DNA of 64,000 nt. It comes from Allobosea sp. Tri-44. Its GTDB lineage: Bacteria > Pseudomonadota > Alphaproteobacteria > Rhizobiales > Beijerinckiaceae. Numbering within the stretch: position 1 is the stretch's first letter; every line of letters starts with the position of its first letter. The DNA lies in the NCBI RefSeq assembly GCF_004123845.1, contig NZ_NBDP01000003.1:744001-808000 (forward strand), in the 5' to 3' direction. Shown here one piece after another: positions 26,203-37,272 of the stretch. A program made the translations under genes and the position numbers. A model generated the notes under the pieces. That model saw only the letters and a program-made list of their open reading frames with translations. It ran no database searches and was not told where the DNA came from.

Positions 26203-27267
26203 ATGGCAGATCCCAGTTTCTTTCCGATCGCGACCTCGCTGTCCTTCAGCGAGGTCGCTTCCTTGTCGGGCACCGCCTTGCCGGAGGGCGTCGATCCGGA
26301 GCGCCGGATCGAGGGCGTGGCGCCGCTAGAGACGGCCGGCGGCAGCGATGCCGCCTATATGGACAATCCAAAATACGTCGAAGCGCTGGCCGCGACCTCG
26401 GCCGCGCTCTGCTTCGTGTCACCACGTTTTGCCGCACGCGTGCCGGCCGGGACGGTCGCCCTGGTCACGCCGGCGCCCTACCATGCCTTCGCCAAGCTGC
26501 TCTCGGTCTTCCATCCGCAGGCATTGCGGCCAGGCTCGATGTTCGGCTCGGCCGGCGTTGCACCAGGCGCCTTCGTGCATGCGACGGCAAAGCTCGAGGC
26601 CGATGTCACCGTCGATCCCGGCGCGGTGATCGGCCCCGGCGCCGAGATCGGCGCCGGCACCGTGATCGGCCCACATGCCGTGATCGGTCCGCAGGTCCGG
26701 ATCGGGCGGCAATGTGCTGTCGGAGCCGGCTCGACGCTACAGGCGGCGCTGATCGGCAACCGCGTCATCATCCATCCCGGCGCACGGATCGGCCAGGATG
26801 GCTTCGGCTTCGCCATGGGGCCGAAGGGGCACATGAAGGTGCCGCAGGTCGGCCGCGTCATCATCCAGGACGATGTCGAGATCGGCGCCAACACGACGAT
26901 CGATCGCGGCGCCAGCCGTGACACGGTGATCGGCGAAGGCACGAAGATCGATAATCTCGTTCAGATCGGGCACAACTGCGTAATAGGCCGGCATTGCGTC
27001 ATCGTCTCGCAGGTCGGCATCGCCGGTTCCAGCACGCTCGAGGACTTTGTCGTGCTGGGCGGGCAGGTCGGATTGGCGGGGCATCTGACGATCGGGATGG
27101 GCGCGCAGATCGCGGCGCAGAGCGGTGTCGCCGGCGACGTCCCGCGTGGCGCGCGCTATGGGGGCTATCCTGCGCAGCCGGCACTGAGCTGGGCGCGCGA
27201 AGCCGCATTGCTCAAGCAATTGGTCGCCAAACGCGGCAAAGGCCCGGCTGGCGGCGAAAACGCTTGA
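26203..27267 (+). CDS. lpxD: UDP-3-O-(3-hydroxyacyl)glucosamine N-acyltransferase
   Basis: Third step of lipid A synthesis: adds the N-linked 3-hydroxyacyl chain. The 354-residue protein has an N-terminal uridine-binding domain and a left-handed beta-helix of hexapeptide repeats ([20 protein letters not shown] and many more). The catalytic His region is [10 protein letters not shown], with NTTIDRGA just before. The ribosome site for ATG 26203 is weak. It lies downstream of bamA as in most proteobacteria, followed by fabZ-lpxA. Confidence 0.96.
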   Translation: MADPSFFPIATSLSFSEVASLSGTALPEGVDPERRIEGVAPLETAGGSDAAYMDNPKYVEALAATSAALCFVSPRFAARVPAGTVALVTPAPYHAFAKLLSVFHPQALRPGSMFGSAGVAPGAFVHATAKLEADVTVDPGAVIGPGAEIGAGTVIGPHAVIGPQVRIGRQCAVGAGSTLQAALIGNRVIIHPGARIGQDGFGFAMGPKGHMKVPQVGRVIIQDDVEIGANTTIDRGASRDTVIGEGTKIDNLVQIGHNCVIGRHCVIVSQVGIAGSSTLEDFVVLGGQVGLAGHLTIGMGAQIAAQSGVAGDVPRGARYGGYPAQPALSWAREAALLKQLVAKRGKGPAGGENA

Positions 27268-27359
27268 TCTCACGCCGGCTTCCGGCAAAACCAGCTTTTC
27301 ATGACGGGTGGTGGCGAACGCCCCGCGTCGGCCGCGGGCGTCCGAGGAGAAACGACACG

Positions 27360-27818
27360 ATGACGGATGCGACGAAAGCGCTCGGCGTGGCCGATATTCA
27401 GAAGATCATGGCCTGCATCCCGCATCGCTACCCGTTCCTGCTGGTCGACAAGGTCGTCGAGATCGACGGGGATGCATCCGGCGTCGGCATCAAGAACGTC
27501 ACTTTCAACGAGCCGCAGTTCACCGGGCACTTCCCGGGCCGGCCGGTCTTTCCCGGCGTGCTGATGATCGAGGCCATGGCGCAGACAGCGGGTGTGCTCG
27601 TCGTCAGCGCGCGTGGCAGCGACGATCTCGCGGTCACCACCGTGCTGTTCACCACGATCGACAAGGCGAAGTTCCGCAAGCCTGTCGTTCCGGGCGACAC
27701 GCTGCGCTTCCACCTCACCAAGCGGGCGCATAAGCGCAATATCTGGTTCTATCGCGGCGAGGCCAGGGTCGACGGCGTGCTCGTCGCCGAGGCCGAACTG
27801 TCGGCGATGGTCGTGTAG
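27360..27818 (+). CDS. fabZ: 3-hydroxyacyl-ACP dehydratase FabZ
   Basis: Dehydrates 3-hydroxyacyl-ACP in fatty-acid elongation, competing with LpxA/LpxD for the same acyl pool. The 152-residue hotdog-fold protein shows IPHRYPFLLVDKV and the catalytic FTGHFPGRPVFPGVLMIEA (His and Glu). ATG 27360 has GAGGAG upstream. The 92-base gap after lpxD and 13-base gap before lpxA fit an lpxD-fabZ-lpxA operon. Confidence 0.97.
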   Translation: MTDATKALGVADIQKIMACIPHRYPFLLVDKVVEIDGDASGVGIKNVTFNEPQFTGHFPGRPVFPGVLMIEAMAQTAGVLVVSARGSDDLAVTTVLFTTIDKAKFRKPVVPGDTLRFHLTKRAHKRNIWFYRGEARVDGVLVAEAELSAMVV

Positions 27819-27831
27819 CGGGGAGATCGCG

Positions 27832-28680
27832 ATGCACGCTCCCGTTCCCGGCCAGACGCAGGATTCCGCCATGAGCACCTCGATCCACCCGATGGCGATC
27901 GTCGACCCGTCTGCCAAGCTGGGCGCGGGCGTCAAGATCGGCCCGTTCTGTACAATTGGCCCGGATGTCACCCTTGGTGACGGCGTCGAGCTGATCAGCC
28001 ATGTCGTAGTCGCAGGCCTCACGACGATCGGTCCGCGCACCAAGATCTATCCTTTCGCCTCGATCGGCCATCCGCCGCAGGACCTGAAATACAAGGGTGA
28101 GCCGTCGACGCTGACAATTGGCGCCGATTGCGTGATCCGCGAAGGCGTGACGATGAATCCGGGCACCGAAGGCGGCGGCATGAAGACCGTCGTCGGTGAT
28201 CGCGGGCTGTTCCTGGCCAACTCCCATGTCGGCCATGACAGCATCATCGGCAACAATGTCATCTTCTCCAACAATGTGATGTGCGCCGGGCATGTGACCG
28301 TCGGCGATTTCGTCATCGTCAGCGGTGGTACCGGCCTGCAGCAGTTCGTTCGGATCGGCGATCACGCCTTCATAGGCGGCGGCTCCGGTGTCCTGCTCGA
28401 CGTCATCCCGTTCGGGATGGTGCGCGACAATCCGGCTCATCTTGCCGGCCTCAACCTCGTCGGCCTCAGGCGCCGCGGCTTCTCGCGCGAGCAGATTCAC
28501 GAATTGCGCCGCGCCTACCGCCTCCTCTTTGCCGACGAGGGCACGCTGTCCGAGCGGGTCGAAGATGTCGCTGCCGAGTTCGCCGAGCATCCGCTGATCC
28601 ATGAGATCCTCGACTTCATCCGTGCCGGCGGCGACCGGGGGATTTCGGTGCCACGCGACGTGAACGCGCCCGAGCGGTGA
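27832..28680 (+). CDS. lpxA: Acyl-ACP--UDP-N-acetylglucosamine O-acyltransferase
   Basis: First committed step of lipid A synthesis. The 282-residue protein is a left-handed beta-helix with the family motifs HPMAIVDPSAKLG, YPFASIGHPPQDLKY, and the catalytic His region NSHVGHDSIIGNNV, then a C-terminal helical domain (EQIHELRRAYRLLF). ATG 27832 follows GGGAGA; an internal ATG at 27871 is an alternative closer to the canonical start. Its stop overlaps the lpxI GTG by four bases. Confidence 0.97.
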   Translation: MHAPVPGQTQDSAMSTSIHPMAIVDPSAKLGAGVKIGPFCTIGPDVTLGDGVELISHVVVAGLTTIGPRTKIYPFASIGHPPQDLKYKGEPSTLTIGADCVIREGVTMNPGTEGGGMKTVVGDRGLFLANSHVGHDSIIGNNVIFSNNVMCAGHVTVGDFVIVSGGTGLQQFVRIGDHAFIGGGSGVLLDVIPFGMVRDNPAHLAGLNLVGLRRRGFSREQIHELRRAYRLLFADEGTLSERVEDVAAEFAEHPLIHEILDFIRAGGDRGISVPRDVNAPER

Positions 28681-29546
28681 GTACAGGGCCGGCCGACGCA
28701 ACTGGCCGGCCGCAGGGTCGGCGTATCGCCGTCCTGGCCGGCCGTGGCGAATATCCGTTGCGGGTTGCGAGCGCCGCCGCTGCGCAGGGGGCGAGCGTCT
28801 ATGTCGCCGTGCTCTCAGGCGCGGGTGAGCCGGACGATTATGCTGCCTACGACGCCAAGGAATACCGTCTGGGTCAGCTCGGGCGTTTCCTCGACGAGAT
28901 CAAGCGCCGCAAGATCGACGAGATCGTCATGGTCGGCGCCTTGCCGCGGCCGAGCTTCGGTGCGCTGGCGCCGGAACTGTCGACGCTGAAATACCTGCCG
29001 CATTTCGCACGAGCCTTCCAGGGCGGCGATGATCACCTGCTGCGCGGCGTCGTCACCTTTTTCGAGGGGCAGGGGCTGCGCGTGCTCGGACCGGCCGATG
29101 TTGCGCCCGATCTCGTTGCGCCTGTTGGCACGCTGGGACGCCACAAGCCGTCGCCGATCGCGCGTGAAGCGATCGCGACCGGCTTCAATCTGCTCGCTGC
29201 GCTCTCGCCGTTCGACATCGGCCAAGCCGCGATCGTCGCCGACCATCGTGTCGTCGCCGTCGAGGCGGCCGAAGGCACCGATGCGATGATCGAGCGTGTT
29301 GCCGGGCTCGTCCAGGCCGGGCGCCTCAAGCCGGGCAAGGGCGATGGCGTCCTCATCAAGACGCCGAAGCTCGGGCAGGACCTACGGGTCGATATGCCGG
29401 CGATCGGTCCGGACACGGTGGCGCGCGTGGCGGCCGCAGGTCTCGCCGGTATCGCGATCAGGGCCGGCAGCGTTCTGATCGGGGACCGAGATCGGCTTGC
29501 GACGCTCGCGGACGCGGCAGGCCTGTTCATCGAGGGCGTGGCGTGA
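28677..29546 (+). CDS. lpxI: UDP-2,3-diacylglucosamine diphosphatase LpxI
   Basis: Makes lipid X from UDP-2,3-diacylglucosamine, the step done by LpxH in enterobacteria. The 289-residue DUF1009-type protein shows the LpxI patterns IAVLAGRGEYPLRV, LGQLGRFLDEIK, GGDDHLLRGVVTFFEGQG and the C-terminal KTPKLGQDLRVDMPAIGPDT. It starts with GTG 28677 overlapping the lpxA stop, and its own stop overlaps the lpxB GTG. LpxI in place of LpxH is the established alphaproteobacterial arrangement. Confidence 0.95.
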   Translation: MSTGPADATGRPQGRRIAVLAGRGEYPLRVASAAAAQGASVYVAVLSGAGEPDDYAAYDAKEYRLGQLGRFLDEIKRRKIDEIVMVGALPRPSFGALAPELSTLKYLPHFARAFQGGDDHLLRGVVTFFEGQGLRVLGPADVAPDLVAPVGTLGRHKPSPIAREAIATGFNLLAALSPFDIGQAAIVADHRVVAVEAAEGTDAMIERVAGLVQAGRLKPGKGDGVLIKTPKLGQDLRVDMPAIGPDTVARVAAAGLAGIAIRAGSVLIGDRDRLATLADAAGLFIEGVA

Positions 29547-30718
29547 CCCGCCCATTCAGACTCTTCATCATTGCTGGCGAAGCATCGGGCGATGCACTCG
29601 GCGCGCGCTTCGTGGCTCGGCTACGCGAGGTACTGGGCAAGCGGCCGCTCGAGTTGTCGGGTGTCGGCGGCGAGGCACTGATCGTCGAGGGGCTGCAGAG
29701 CGTCTTCCCGCAGGAGGACATCGCCGTGATGGGCTTCGGTCCGGTGGTGGCGCGCCTGCCATTGCTGCTACGCCGGATGTCGGATGCAGCGCACGCCGCC
29801 GCAGCCTTCAAGCCCGACCTGATGCTCACCATCGATGCGCCCGATTTCAGCGTGCGCGTCGCCAAGAAGGTGAGGCGGCTTGCGCCTGCCGTGCCGATTG
29901 CGCACTGGGTCTGCCCCAGCGTTTGGGCCTGGCGCCAGGGGCGGGCAAAGCGCATGCGCCCGCATGTCGACCGGATCCTGGCGCTGCTGCCCTTCGAGCC
30001 GGCCGCGTTGGCGCGCCTCGGTGGACCCGAGACCGTCTATGTCGGCCATCCGCTGATCGAGCGGCTGGAGGCTTACCGGCCCGGTCCGAGCGAAGCTGCG
30101 CAGCGTGATGATGCGGCGGCGCCGACGATCCTGGTCTTGCCCGGCAGCCGACGCTCGGAGATCCGGCACCTGATGCCGCCCTTTGGCGAGGCGATCGCAT
30201 TGGTCGCCGAGCGGCTGCCGCAGGCTCGTTTCATACTTCCCGCCGTGCCGCGTCTGGCTGAGGAGATCGCGGCGCTCAGCGCCGACTGGCGCATCAAGCC
30301 GGAGATCGTCACCGGCGAGCCGGCGAAGCTGGCGGCATTCCGGCAGGCTCGAGCGGCGCTGGCCGCCTCGGGGACCGTTACGCTCGAACTCGCTTTGGCA
30401 CAGGTGCCGACGGTCGCAGCCTATCGAGGCGCCGGCTGGGAGGCCGTGCTGGCGCGGCGCCTGATCAAACTGCCGACCGTGATCCTGCCGAACCTGATCA
30501 TCGGCGAGAGCGTGGTGCCGGAATTCATCCAGGACGACGCTTCGCCTCAGGCGCTCGCCGAGGCGCTGCTCGCGGCAGTGGCCGAAGGGCCCGCGCGCCA
30601 ACGCCAGCTCGACGGCTTCGCGACGGTCGAGCAGAGCATGCGCAGTGCCGGGCCGAGCCCGGCGGCGAACGCCGTCAATGCGGCGGTCGCCCTTGTTCGA
30701 GACCCTGTCAGCGCTTAG
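29543..30718 (+). CDS. lpxB: Lipid-A-disaccharide synthase
   Basis: Glycosyltransferase that joins UDP-2,3-diacylglucosamine to lipid X. The 391-residue protein has LFIIAGEASGDALGA at the N-terminus, GVGGEAL, VMGFGPVVARLPLLLRRM, WVCPSVWAWRQGRAKRM and the C-terminal donor-binding region LAASGTVTLELAL. GTG 29543 overlaps the lpxI stop. It is the last gene of the long plus-strand envelope block and stops three bases from the convergent TTT gene, with no clear terminator between them. Confidence 0.96.
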   Translation: MTRPFRLFIIAGEASGDALGARFVARLREVLGKRPLELSGVGGEALIVEGLQSVFPQEDIAVMGFGPVVARLPLLLRRMSDAAHAAAAFKPDLMLTIDAPDFSVRVAKKVRRLAPAVPIAHWVCPSVWAWRQGRAKRMRPHVDRILALLPFEPAALARLGGPETVYVGHPLIERLEAYRPGPSEAAQRDDAAAPTILVLPGSRRSEIRHLMPPFGEAIALVAERLPQARFILPAVPRLAEEIAALSADWRIKPEIVTGEPAKLAAFRQARAALAASGTVTLELALAQVPTVAAYRGAGWEAVLARRLIKLPTVILPNLIIGESVVPEFIQDDASPQALAEALLAAVAEGPARQRQLDGFATVEQSMRSAGPSPAANAVNAAVALVRDPVSA

Positions 30719-30721
30719 TCG

Positions 30722-31717
30722 TCACTCGACGACGGCGCCGGACGCCTTGGCGATCGGTCCCCATTTCGCCAGCTCGGCCTTGACGTGCTCGCCCAGTGCC
30801 TCTGGTGTCGAGCCGACGATCACGGCGCTGATATCCTCCAGGCGCTGCTTCACATGCGGGTCCTTCACGGCCGCGTTGGCGGTCGCGTTGAGCTTGTCGA
30901 CGATCGGGCGCGGCAAATTGGCCGGGCCGAACAGCGCGTTCCATGTATAGGTCTCGTAGCCGGCAAGCCCGCCCTCGGCGATGGTCGGCAGGTCCGGGAA
31001 GGAGGAGACGCGTTCCTTGGTGGTGACGCCGATGGCGCGCAATTGGCCGCTGCGGATGAACTGGGCCGAGGAAGGCAGGTTGTCGAACATGATCGGCACG
31101 GCGCCGGAAACGACGTCGTTCAGCGCCGGGCCGGCGCCGCGATAGGGCACATGGTTCATGCTGACGCCGCCGAGCGACTTGAACAGCTCGCCGGAGAGAT
31201 GCAGCGGCGTGCCGACGCCGGAGGAGGCGTAGGAATACTTGCCCGGGTTGTCCTTCAGCAGCTTGATCACCTCCGGCACGGTCTTGGCCGGGAAGCTCGG
31301 ATGCACCACCATGACGTTCGGCACGACCGCCAGCAGCGAGATCGGCGTGAAGTCCTTGACGGCGTCGAAGGTCACGGTCTTCAGGATCGCCGGATTGAGC
31401 GCATGGGTCGCGATCGTGCCCATCAGAATCGTATAGCCATCGGGCGTGGCCCGGGCGACGGCCGTCGAGCCGATATTGCCGCCGGCGCCGGCACGGTTGT
31501 CGATCACGAAGGACTGGCCGAGCAATTCGCCCATCTTCTGGCCGACCAGGCGCGCGACGATGTCGGTCGAGCCGCCGGCGGCGAAGGGCACGATCAGCGA
31601 GATCGGCCGCGTCGGAAACGGCGCCTGGGCGGACACGGAACCGGCCGCGCCCACGAAGGGCAGGGCGGAGGCGCCGGCGAGGAATCCGCGGCGGCTGAGA
31701 CCTTCGGTTGTCGACAT
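30722..31717 (-). CDS. Tripartite tricarboxylate transporter (TTT) substrate-binding protein, Bug family
   Basis: Periplasmic solute receptor of the TctC/Bug family. The 331-residue precursor starts at ATG 31715-31717 with AAGAGG upstream and has a twin-arginine leader (LSRRGFLAGASALP...SVSAQ). Typical Bug motifs follow: PISLIVPFAAGGSTDIVAR, NRAGAGGNIGS, YASSGVGTPLHL and VPYRGAGPAL. No TctA/TctB membrane subunits are adjacent, so it is an orphan receptor, as is common for this expanded family. Ligand unknown. Confidence 0.93.
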   Translation of the reverse strand: MSTTEGLSRRGFLAGASALPFVGAAGSVSAQAPFPTRPISLIVPFAAGGSTDIVARLVGQKMGELLGQSFVIDNRAGAGGNIGSTAVARATPDGYTILMGTIATHALNPAILKTVTFDAVKDFTPISLLAVVPNVMVVHPSFPAKTVPEVIKLLKDNPGKYSYASSGVGTPLHLSGELFKSLGGVSMNHVPYRGAGPALNDVVSGAVPIMFDNLPSSAQFIRSGQLRAIGVTTKERVSSFPDLPTIAEGGLAGYETYTWNALFGPANLPRPIVDKLNATANAAVKDPHVKQRLEDISAVIVGSTPEALGEHVKAELAKWGPIAKASGAVVE

Positions 31718-31806
31718 GAGCGGTGAACCTCTTTTGTGGGTCGGCGACTGTAGCGTACCAAACGCAACCGTCATCTGCGTCAGATGCATCAATAAGCTGA
31801 AACAAT

Positions 31807-31838
31807 AAAGGCCGCGACGGAGTTCCGTCGCGGCCTCG
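31807..31838 (-). terminator. Intrinsic terminator of gltA
   Basis: Perfect 11-base stem GGCCGCGACGG/CCGTCGCGGCC (31810-31820 with 31825-31835) and an AGTT loop. Read on the minus strand it is followed by TTTATTG, placing it just after the gltA stop. Confidence 0.85.
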
Positions 31839-31859
31839 CTTGTCTCGAATCTACATTTT

Positions 31860-33149
31860 TCAGCGGCGACCGATCGGCGTGTAGTCGCGCTTCGGTGCGC
31901 CGGTGTAGAGCTGGCGCGGACGGCCGATACGCTGGGACGGATCCTCGATCATCTCCTTCCACTGCGCGATCCAGCCGACGGTGCGCGCGAGCGCGAACAG
32001 CACCGTGAACATCGAGGTCGGGAAGCCCATCGCCTTCAAGGTGATGCCCGAATAGAAGTCGATGTTCGGATAGAGCTTCTTCTCGATGAAGTACTCGTCG
32101 TGCAGCGCGATGCGCTCCAGCTCCATGGCGACGTCGAGAAGCGGATCGTCCTTGACGCCGAGTTCGGCCAGGACCTCATGCGTGGTCTTCTGCATGATCT
32201 TGGCGCGCGGATCGTAGTTCTTGTAGACCCGGTGGCCGAAGCCCATCAGGCGGAACGGATCGTTCTTGTCCTTGGCCTTGGCGACGTATTTCGGGATGTT
32301 GTCGACGCTGCCGATCTCCTCGAGCATCTTCAGCGCTGCTTCGTTGGCGCCGCCATGCGCAGGGCCCCACAGGCAGGCGACACCCGCCGCGATGCAGGCG
32401 AAGGGGTTGGCGCCGGACGAGCCGGCGAGCCTGACCGTCGAGGTCGAAGCATTCTGCTCATGATCAGCGTGCAGGATGAATATGCGGTCCATCGCGCGCG
32501 AAAGCACCGGATTGACCTTGTACTCCTCGGCCGGCACGGCAAAGCACATGCGCAGGAAGTTCGAGGTGTAGTCGAGCGAGTTGAGCGGATACACGAAGGG
32601 CTGGCCGATCGTGTACTTGTAGGCCATCGCCGCCAGTGTCGGCATCTTCGCGATCATCCGCATCGAGGCGATCATGCGCTGCTGCGGATCGGAAATGTCG
32701 GTCGAGTCGTGATAGAAGGCCGACATGGCGCCGACCGAGGCCACCATCACAGCCATCGGGTGCGCATCGCGGCGGAAGCCCTGGAAGAAGCGGGCCATCT
32801 GCTCGTGCACCATGGTGTGGCGCGTGACGCGATAGTCGAAATCCGCCTTCTGCGCAGCGGTCGGCAACTCGCCGTAAAGCAGCAGATAGCAGGTTTCCAG
32901 GAAGTCACCGTGCTCGGCGAGTTGCTCGATCGGGAAGCCGCGATAGAGCAGGACGCCCTCGTCGCCGTCGATATAGGTGATCTGCGACTCGCAGCTTGCG
33001 GTCGAGGTGAAGCCGGGATCGTAGGTGAACATCCCGGTCTGGCCGTAGAGCTTGCCGATGTCGATGACTGAAGGCCCGATCGAACCCGTTTTGACCGGCA
33101 TGTCGACGGCCTTGCCCTCGACAGTCAACTGGCTGGTAGTTCCGCTCAT
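31860..33149 (-). CDS. gltA: Citrate synthase
   Basis: Condenses oxaloacetate with acetyl-CoA at the entry of the TCA cycle. The 429-residue type II (hexameric-type) enzyme has [20 protein letters not shown] near the N-terminus, catalytic His in [26 protein letters not shown] with the second His, and [17 protein letters not shown] 33147-33149 follows AAAGGAT. It is monocistronic, with its own terminator at 31807-31838 and about 270 bases of upstream DNA separating it from gltX. Confidence 0.97.
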   Translation of the reverse strand: MSGTTSQLTVEGKAVDMPVKTGSIGPSVIDIGKLYGQTGMFTYDPGFTSTASCESQITYIDGDEGVLLYRGFPIEQLAEHGDFLETCYLLLYGELPTAAQKADFDYRVTRHTMVHEQMARFFQGFRRDAHPMAVMVASVGAMSAFYHDSTDISDPQQRMIASMRMIAKMPTLAAMAYKYTIGQPFVYPLNSLDYTSNFLRMCFAVPAEEYKVNPVLSRAMDRIFILHADHEQNASTSTVRLAGSSGANPFACIAAGVACLWGPAHGGANEAALKMLEEIGSVDNIPKYVAKAKDKNDPFRLMGFGHRVYKNYDPRAKIMQKTTHEVLAELGVKDDPLLDVAMELERIALHDEYFIEKKLYPNIDFYSGITLKAMGFPTSMFTVLFALARTVGWIAQWKEMIEDPSQRIGRPRQLYTGAPKRDYTPIGRR

Positions 33150-33325
33150 GGATCCGATCCTTTCAGGCTCGTTCTTCAGTCATATTTCCGGTCGGACGGA
33201 CGCGCCGGCTGCCTGTCGCATTCCGGCGTCATCCGAACGTCCCACGATGACGGCTCCATGACGGGAATGTCGGGGCGGGCAAGCGGGAAGGGTTCATCGG
33301 ACTGATTTTGAAGCATTTTTTATGC

Positions 33326-33353
33326 CGGACCGGCAGCGGGAGCAGCCGGTCCG
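33326..33353. other. Inverted repeat between gltX and gltA
   Basis: CGGACCGGC (33326-33334) and GCCGGTCCG (33345-33353) are perfect 9-base arms around a ten-base loop, about 70 bases after the gltX stop. Neither strand has a T-run on the correct side, so a standard intrinsic terminator is not supported. It may still end or protect the gltX message. Confidence 0.45.
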
Positions 33354-33420
33354 CAGGGGCGTTGCTAGACCAATTCCGCAAGGCGTTCAACCGAGCGGTC
33401 ATTAGCCTTTCTGCGAGCCT

Positions 33421-34839
33421 TCAAGCGGCGTCGGCGAGGCGCGCCAGCACCTCGTCCCGGCCGAGGACCGCCATCACGTCGAACAGGCCCGGCGAGGTCG
33501 TCTTGCCGGTCAGCGCCGCACGCAAGGGCTGCGCCACCTGGCCAAGCTTGACGCCGCTCTCCTCAGCGAAGTCGCGGATCGCGCTCTCCAGTGGCGGCGG
33601 AGCCCAGTCGGCAACCGCCGAGAGCTTTTCCGCCAGCTTGGGCATACGCTGCCGGGCTGCATCGTCAAGCAAAGCGGCGGCTTTCGGCTCGAGCGCCAGA
33701 GGCCGCTGGGCATAGAGATAGGATGCGCTGTCGATCAGTTCGATCAGCGTCTTGGCGCGCTCCTTCAGGCCGGGCATCGCGGCCATCAGCTTGGCTTCCA
33801 GTTCCGCGGTCGGCTCTGTACCGATGCCGCGGGGCGGGCCGATCTCCGACCAGATCGCCTTCAGCGCCGTCATCAATTCGTGATCCTTAGCCTCGCGCAT
33901 ATAGAGGCCATTGAGGTTCTCGAGCTTGGCGTAGTCGAAGCGCGCCGGCGAGCGGCCGATCGAAGAGAGATTGAACAGCGAGATCATCTCCTCGGGCGAG
34001 AATATCTCCTGGTCGCCATGGCTCCAGCCGAGGCGCAGCAGATAGTTGCGCAGCGCGACCGGCAGATAGCCCATCGAGCGATAGGCTTCGATGCCGAGCG
34101 CGCCGTGCCGCTTCGACAGCTTGGCGCCATCGGCCCCGTGGATCAGCGGAATGTGCGACATGCTCGGCACGGTCCAGCTGAGCGCCTGGTAGATCTGGGT
34201 CTGCCGCGCGGCATTGGTCAGGTGGTCCGAGCCGCGGATGATATGGGTGATACCCATGTCGTGATCGTCGACGACCACGGCGAGCATATAGGTCGGATTG
34301 CCGTCCGAGCGCAGCAGCACGAGATCGTCGAGGTTCTCGTTCTGCCAGGTGACGCGGCCTTGGACCTCGTCCTCGACCACGGTCTCTCCGGTCTGCTCGG
34401 CCTTGAGGCGGATCACCGGCTTGACGCCTTCGGGCGCCGTTGACGGGTCGCGGTCGCGCCAGCGTCCGTCATAACGCCACTGCTTGCCCTCGGCGCGCGC
34501 CGCTTCGCGCTCCGCCTCGAGCTCCTGCGGCGTCGCATAGCAGTAGTAGGCTTTGCCGGCTGCGAGCATCTGCTCGGCGACCTCGCGATGGCGCGCCGCG
34601 CGCTGGAATTGGTAGACGGTCTGCCCGTCCCAATCGAGGCCGAGCCAGGCGAGGCCGTCGAGGATCGCGGCGATTGCACCCTCGGTCGAACGTTCGCGAT
34701 CGGTGTCCTCGATGCGCAGCAGCATCTTGCCGCCATGGCGGCGGGCATAGAGCCAGTTGAACAGCGCGGTGCGGGCACCGCCAATGTGCAGGAATCCGGT
34801 TGGCGACGGCGCGAAGCGCGTGACGACCGTATCGCTCAT
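33421..34839 (-). CDS. gltX: Glutamate--tRNA ligase
   Basis: Class I aminoacyl-tRNA synthetase charging tRNA-Glu. The 472-residue protein has the HIGH-type motif in [30 protein letters not shown], the KMSKS equivalent KLSKRHGA at about 245-252, and a C-terminal anticodon-binding helical domain. Length is normal. The start at 34837-34839 faces comEC across 171 bases of divergent promoter DNA. Some alphaproteobacteria carry a second, misacylating GltX; which type this is cannot be settled by eye. Confidence 0.95.
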   Translation of the reverse strand: MSDTVVTRFAPSPTGFLHIGGARTALFNWLYARRHGGKMLLRIEDTDRERSTEGAIAAILDGLAWLGLDWDGQTVYQFQRAARHREVAEQMLAAGKAYYCYATPQELEAEREAARAEGKQWRYDGRWRDRDPSTAPEGVKPVIRLKAEQTGETVVEDEVQGRVTWQNENLDDLVLLRSDGNPTYMLAVVVDDHDMGITHIIRGSDHLTNAARQTQIYQALSWTVPSMSHIPLIHGADGAKLSKRHGALGIEAYRSMGYLPVALRNYLLRLGWSHGDQEIFSPEEMISLFNLSSIGRSPARFDYAKLENLNGLYMREAKDHELMTALKAIWSEIGPPRGIGTEPTAELEAKLMAAMPGLKERAKTLIELIDSASYLYAQRPLALEPKAAALLDDAARQRMPKLAEKLSAVADWAPPPLESAIRDFAEESGVKLGQVAQPLRAALTGKTTSPGLFDVMAVLGRDEVLARLADAA

Positions 34840-35010
34840 GAAAACAGGCTCCGGGGGAACGGGCAGGCAAAAAGGCGAGGGCGGGCTGCAATGCGGGCCT
34901 CGGCCGGGGCTGACATCCGGCGCGGCCGCTGTAACATGCCTTGCCAGCCGCCGTTAAGAGCCTCCTGTGGGGACGGGCTCACCATTCGCGCGGTGGCGAC
35001 GGGGGGTCGG

Positions 35011-37272
35011 ATGCTCTCCTACGGGCCAGAAGAGCGCCGTAGCAGGGGACGTGCCGGCGTGCTGGCCTTGCCGGCGCGGCTGCGGCGCGTCGGCGGCTTC
35101 GCCTGGCCAGCAGCCTTGCCGTTGCACGAATGGGGCGGTCGGTTTCGCCGGGCCCTCGAAACCGAGGTCGAGCGGCGACGTCTGTTCAACTGGCTGCCGG
35201 TCTGCATGGGCGCCGGCGTGCTGCTCTATTTCCTGGCCGATCGTGAACCGGGGCTGGCCGCGCCGCTGGCCGGGCTGACGCTGTGCGCGCTCGCCGGGTG
35301 GCTGACGCGCCGCCGCCGTGCCGTCATGGCGGTCTGCATCGCAGCTGCGGCCATCTTCGCCGGTTTCGCAGCGGCTGCCTGGCGAACTGCCGGCATCGCC
35401 GCGCCTGCGCTGACGCGGAACCATGTCGGCAAGCTCACCGGCTTCGTCGAGGCGCTGGAGCAACGCGACAAGGGCGTGCGGATCGTCGTCCAGGTCACGG
35501 ACCTGCCGGGCATCGAGGCCGCGCAGAGACCGCGGCGGGTGCGCGTCACCACGCCGGTGACGACGCTGAAGCCCGGCGACCATATCAGCGCGACGGCGCG
35601 CCTGTTGCCGCCGCCCGGCCCGGCGCGCCCCGGCGGCTATGATTTTGCCCGCGACGCCTTTTTCCAGGGCGTCGGGGCCGTCGGCAGCATTGCCGGCAAG
35701 ATCACGCTCGCGCCGGCGCCGATCCAGATGCCGCGCCGGCTCGCCTTGGCGGTCGCGATCGACCAGGCCCGCAACGCGCTGACCGAACGCATCGCGACGA
35801 GTGGCGGCGGGCAGGCGGGGGCGATGGCGGCGGCGCTGGTCACCGGCAAGCGTGGGCTGATCAGCGAAGCAACCAACAACGACCTGCGCGCCGCGGGCAT
35901 CTACCACATCGTCTCGATCTCCGGCCTGCACATGGTGCTCGCCGCTGGGACGATCTTCTGGCTGGCGCGGGCGCTGCTCGCACTCTCGCAGACGGCGGCG
36001 CTCTACTGGCCGGTGAAGAAGCTCGCGGCACTCGCAGCCATGGCCGGTGCGACCGCCTATTGCGTCTTCTCCGGCGCCGAGGTGGCGACCGTGCGCTCGC
36101 TGATCATGACGCTGGTGATGCTGGGGGCGATCCTGGTCGACCGGCCGGCGCTCTCCATGCGCAATCTTGCGCTCGCTGCGATCATCGTGCTGCTGCGCGA
36201 GCCCGAGGCCGTGCTCGGCCCGAGTTTCCAGATGTCGTTCGGGGCGGTCGCGGCTTTGATCGCCTTCGCCGAGCGCTGGCAGGAGCGCCCGCCCGACGCC
36301 GCTGCCGCATCCTGGCCCTGGCCGCTGCGCCCGCTCTGGCTCTCGGCCGTGGGTATCGTGACTACGACCATGGTCGCGACCGCGGCAACGGCGCCCTATG
36401 GCGTCTTCCATTTCCAGACCTTCAACCCGTTCGGCCTGCTCGGCAATGCGCTGGCGCTGCCCTTCGTCTCGCTGATCGTGATGCCGGCCGCCGTCTTCGG
36501 CGTGCTCGCCTATCCGTTCGGGCTCGACTGGCCGGCCTGGGCGCTGATGGGCTGGGCCTCTGGCCTCGTGCTCCAGCTCGCCCATTGGGTCGCCGGCATC
36601 GATCGTTCGACCATCGTGCTGCCGGCCTTCGGCTCGCTCGCCCTGATCCTGTTCTCGCTGTCGCTGCTCTGGCTGACTTTATGGACGACGGCGTTGCGGT
36701 TCCTCGCTGCCGTACCGTTGGTCGGCGGGCTGGCGCTGGCCTCGGCCCCGTCGCGGCCTGACATCCTGATCGAGCGCGACGGTTCCGGCGTGTTGGTACG
36801 TGGACCGGAGGGGAAGATGGTGCTCGCGGGCAAGCCGAGCCGCTTCGTGCTGACACAATGGCTGCATGCCGATGGCGATGCGCGCTTGCCGGATGATGCG
36901 GCCTTGCGGGAAGGCGCTGCCTGCGATGCGCGCGGCTGCGTCATCCGCCTGCCGGACGGCCGCAGCGTCGCCTATACGCGCGACCGCATCGCGCTGGTCG
37001 AGGATTGCCAGCGCGCCGATCTCGTGGTGACGTCGCTCTATTGGAGCGCGCCTTGCGCAGCCCGATTGATCGACCGCAGCGCGCTGATCCGTGACGGCGC
37101 GACCGCCTATCACGCGGCTCGCGGCGGCTGGCGCGCCTATACGGCCGACGAGGCTGCGCGCCTGCGCCCCTGGACGCGCGCACGGCCGGAGACACGGCCT
37201 GCTCCCGAATCCGCTCCTACGCCGACCCCCGTGGTTGCGGAGCCGTCACAGGATATCGAAGCGCTTCAGTAG
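35011..37272 (+). CDS. comEC: ComEC/Rec2 family membrane channel protein
   Basis: Polytopic protein homologous to the DNA-uptake channel of competent bacteria. The 753-residue protein from ATG 35011 (GGGGGG upstream) has an N-terminal membrane pair, an OB-like DUF4131 region (about 110-240) and the Competence domain (about 270-560) with [26 protein letters not shown] (in part) and [14 protein letters not shown]. The C-terminal ~190 residues lack the HxHxDH metallo-beta-lactamase signature seen in full Rec2 proteins. No other competence genes are present. Its 3' end overlaps the convergent lexA gene by seven bases. Confidence 0.9.
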   Translation: MLSYGPEERRSRGRAGVLALPARLRRVGGFAWPAALPLHEWGGRFRRALETEVERRRLFNWLPVCMGAGVLLYFLADREPGLAAPLAGLTLCALAGWLTRRRRAVMAVCIAAAAIFAGFAAAAWRTAGIAAPALTRNHVGKLTGFVEALEQRDKGVRIVVQVTDLPGIEAAQRPRRVRVTTPVTTLKPGDHISATARLLPPPGPARPGGYDFARDAFFQGVGAVGSIAGKITLAPAPIQMPRRLALAVAIDQARNALTERIATSGGGQAGAMAAALVTGKRGLISEATNNDLRAAGIYHIVSISGLHMVLAAGTIFWLARALLALSQTAALYWPVKKLAALAAMAGATAYCVFSGAEVATVRSLIMTLVMLGAILVDRPALSMRNLALAAIIVLLREPEAVLGPSFQMSFGAVAALIAFAERWQERPPDAAAASWPWPLRPLWLSAVGIVTTTMVATAATAPYGVFHFQTFNPFGLLGNALALPFVSLIVMPAAVFGVLAYPFGLDWPAWALMGWASGLVLQLAHWVAGIDRSTIVLPAFGSLALILFSLSLLWLTLWTTALRFLAAVPLVGGLALASAPSRPDILIERDGSGVLVRGPEGKMVLAGKPSRFVLTQWLHADGDARLPDDAALREGAACDARGCVIRLPDGRSVAYTRDRIALVEDCQRADLVVTSLYWSAPCAARLIDRSALIRDGATAYHAARGGWRAYTADEAARLRPWTRARPETRPAPESAPTPTPVVAEPSQDIEALQ

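Noticed and set aside
33326..33353. Nine-base inverted repeat considered as the gltX terminator
   Set aside because: Read in the direction of gltX transcription it is followed by an A-run, not a T-run, so an intrinsic terminator is not supported. It is kept only as an inverted repeat.
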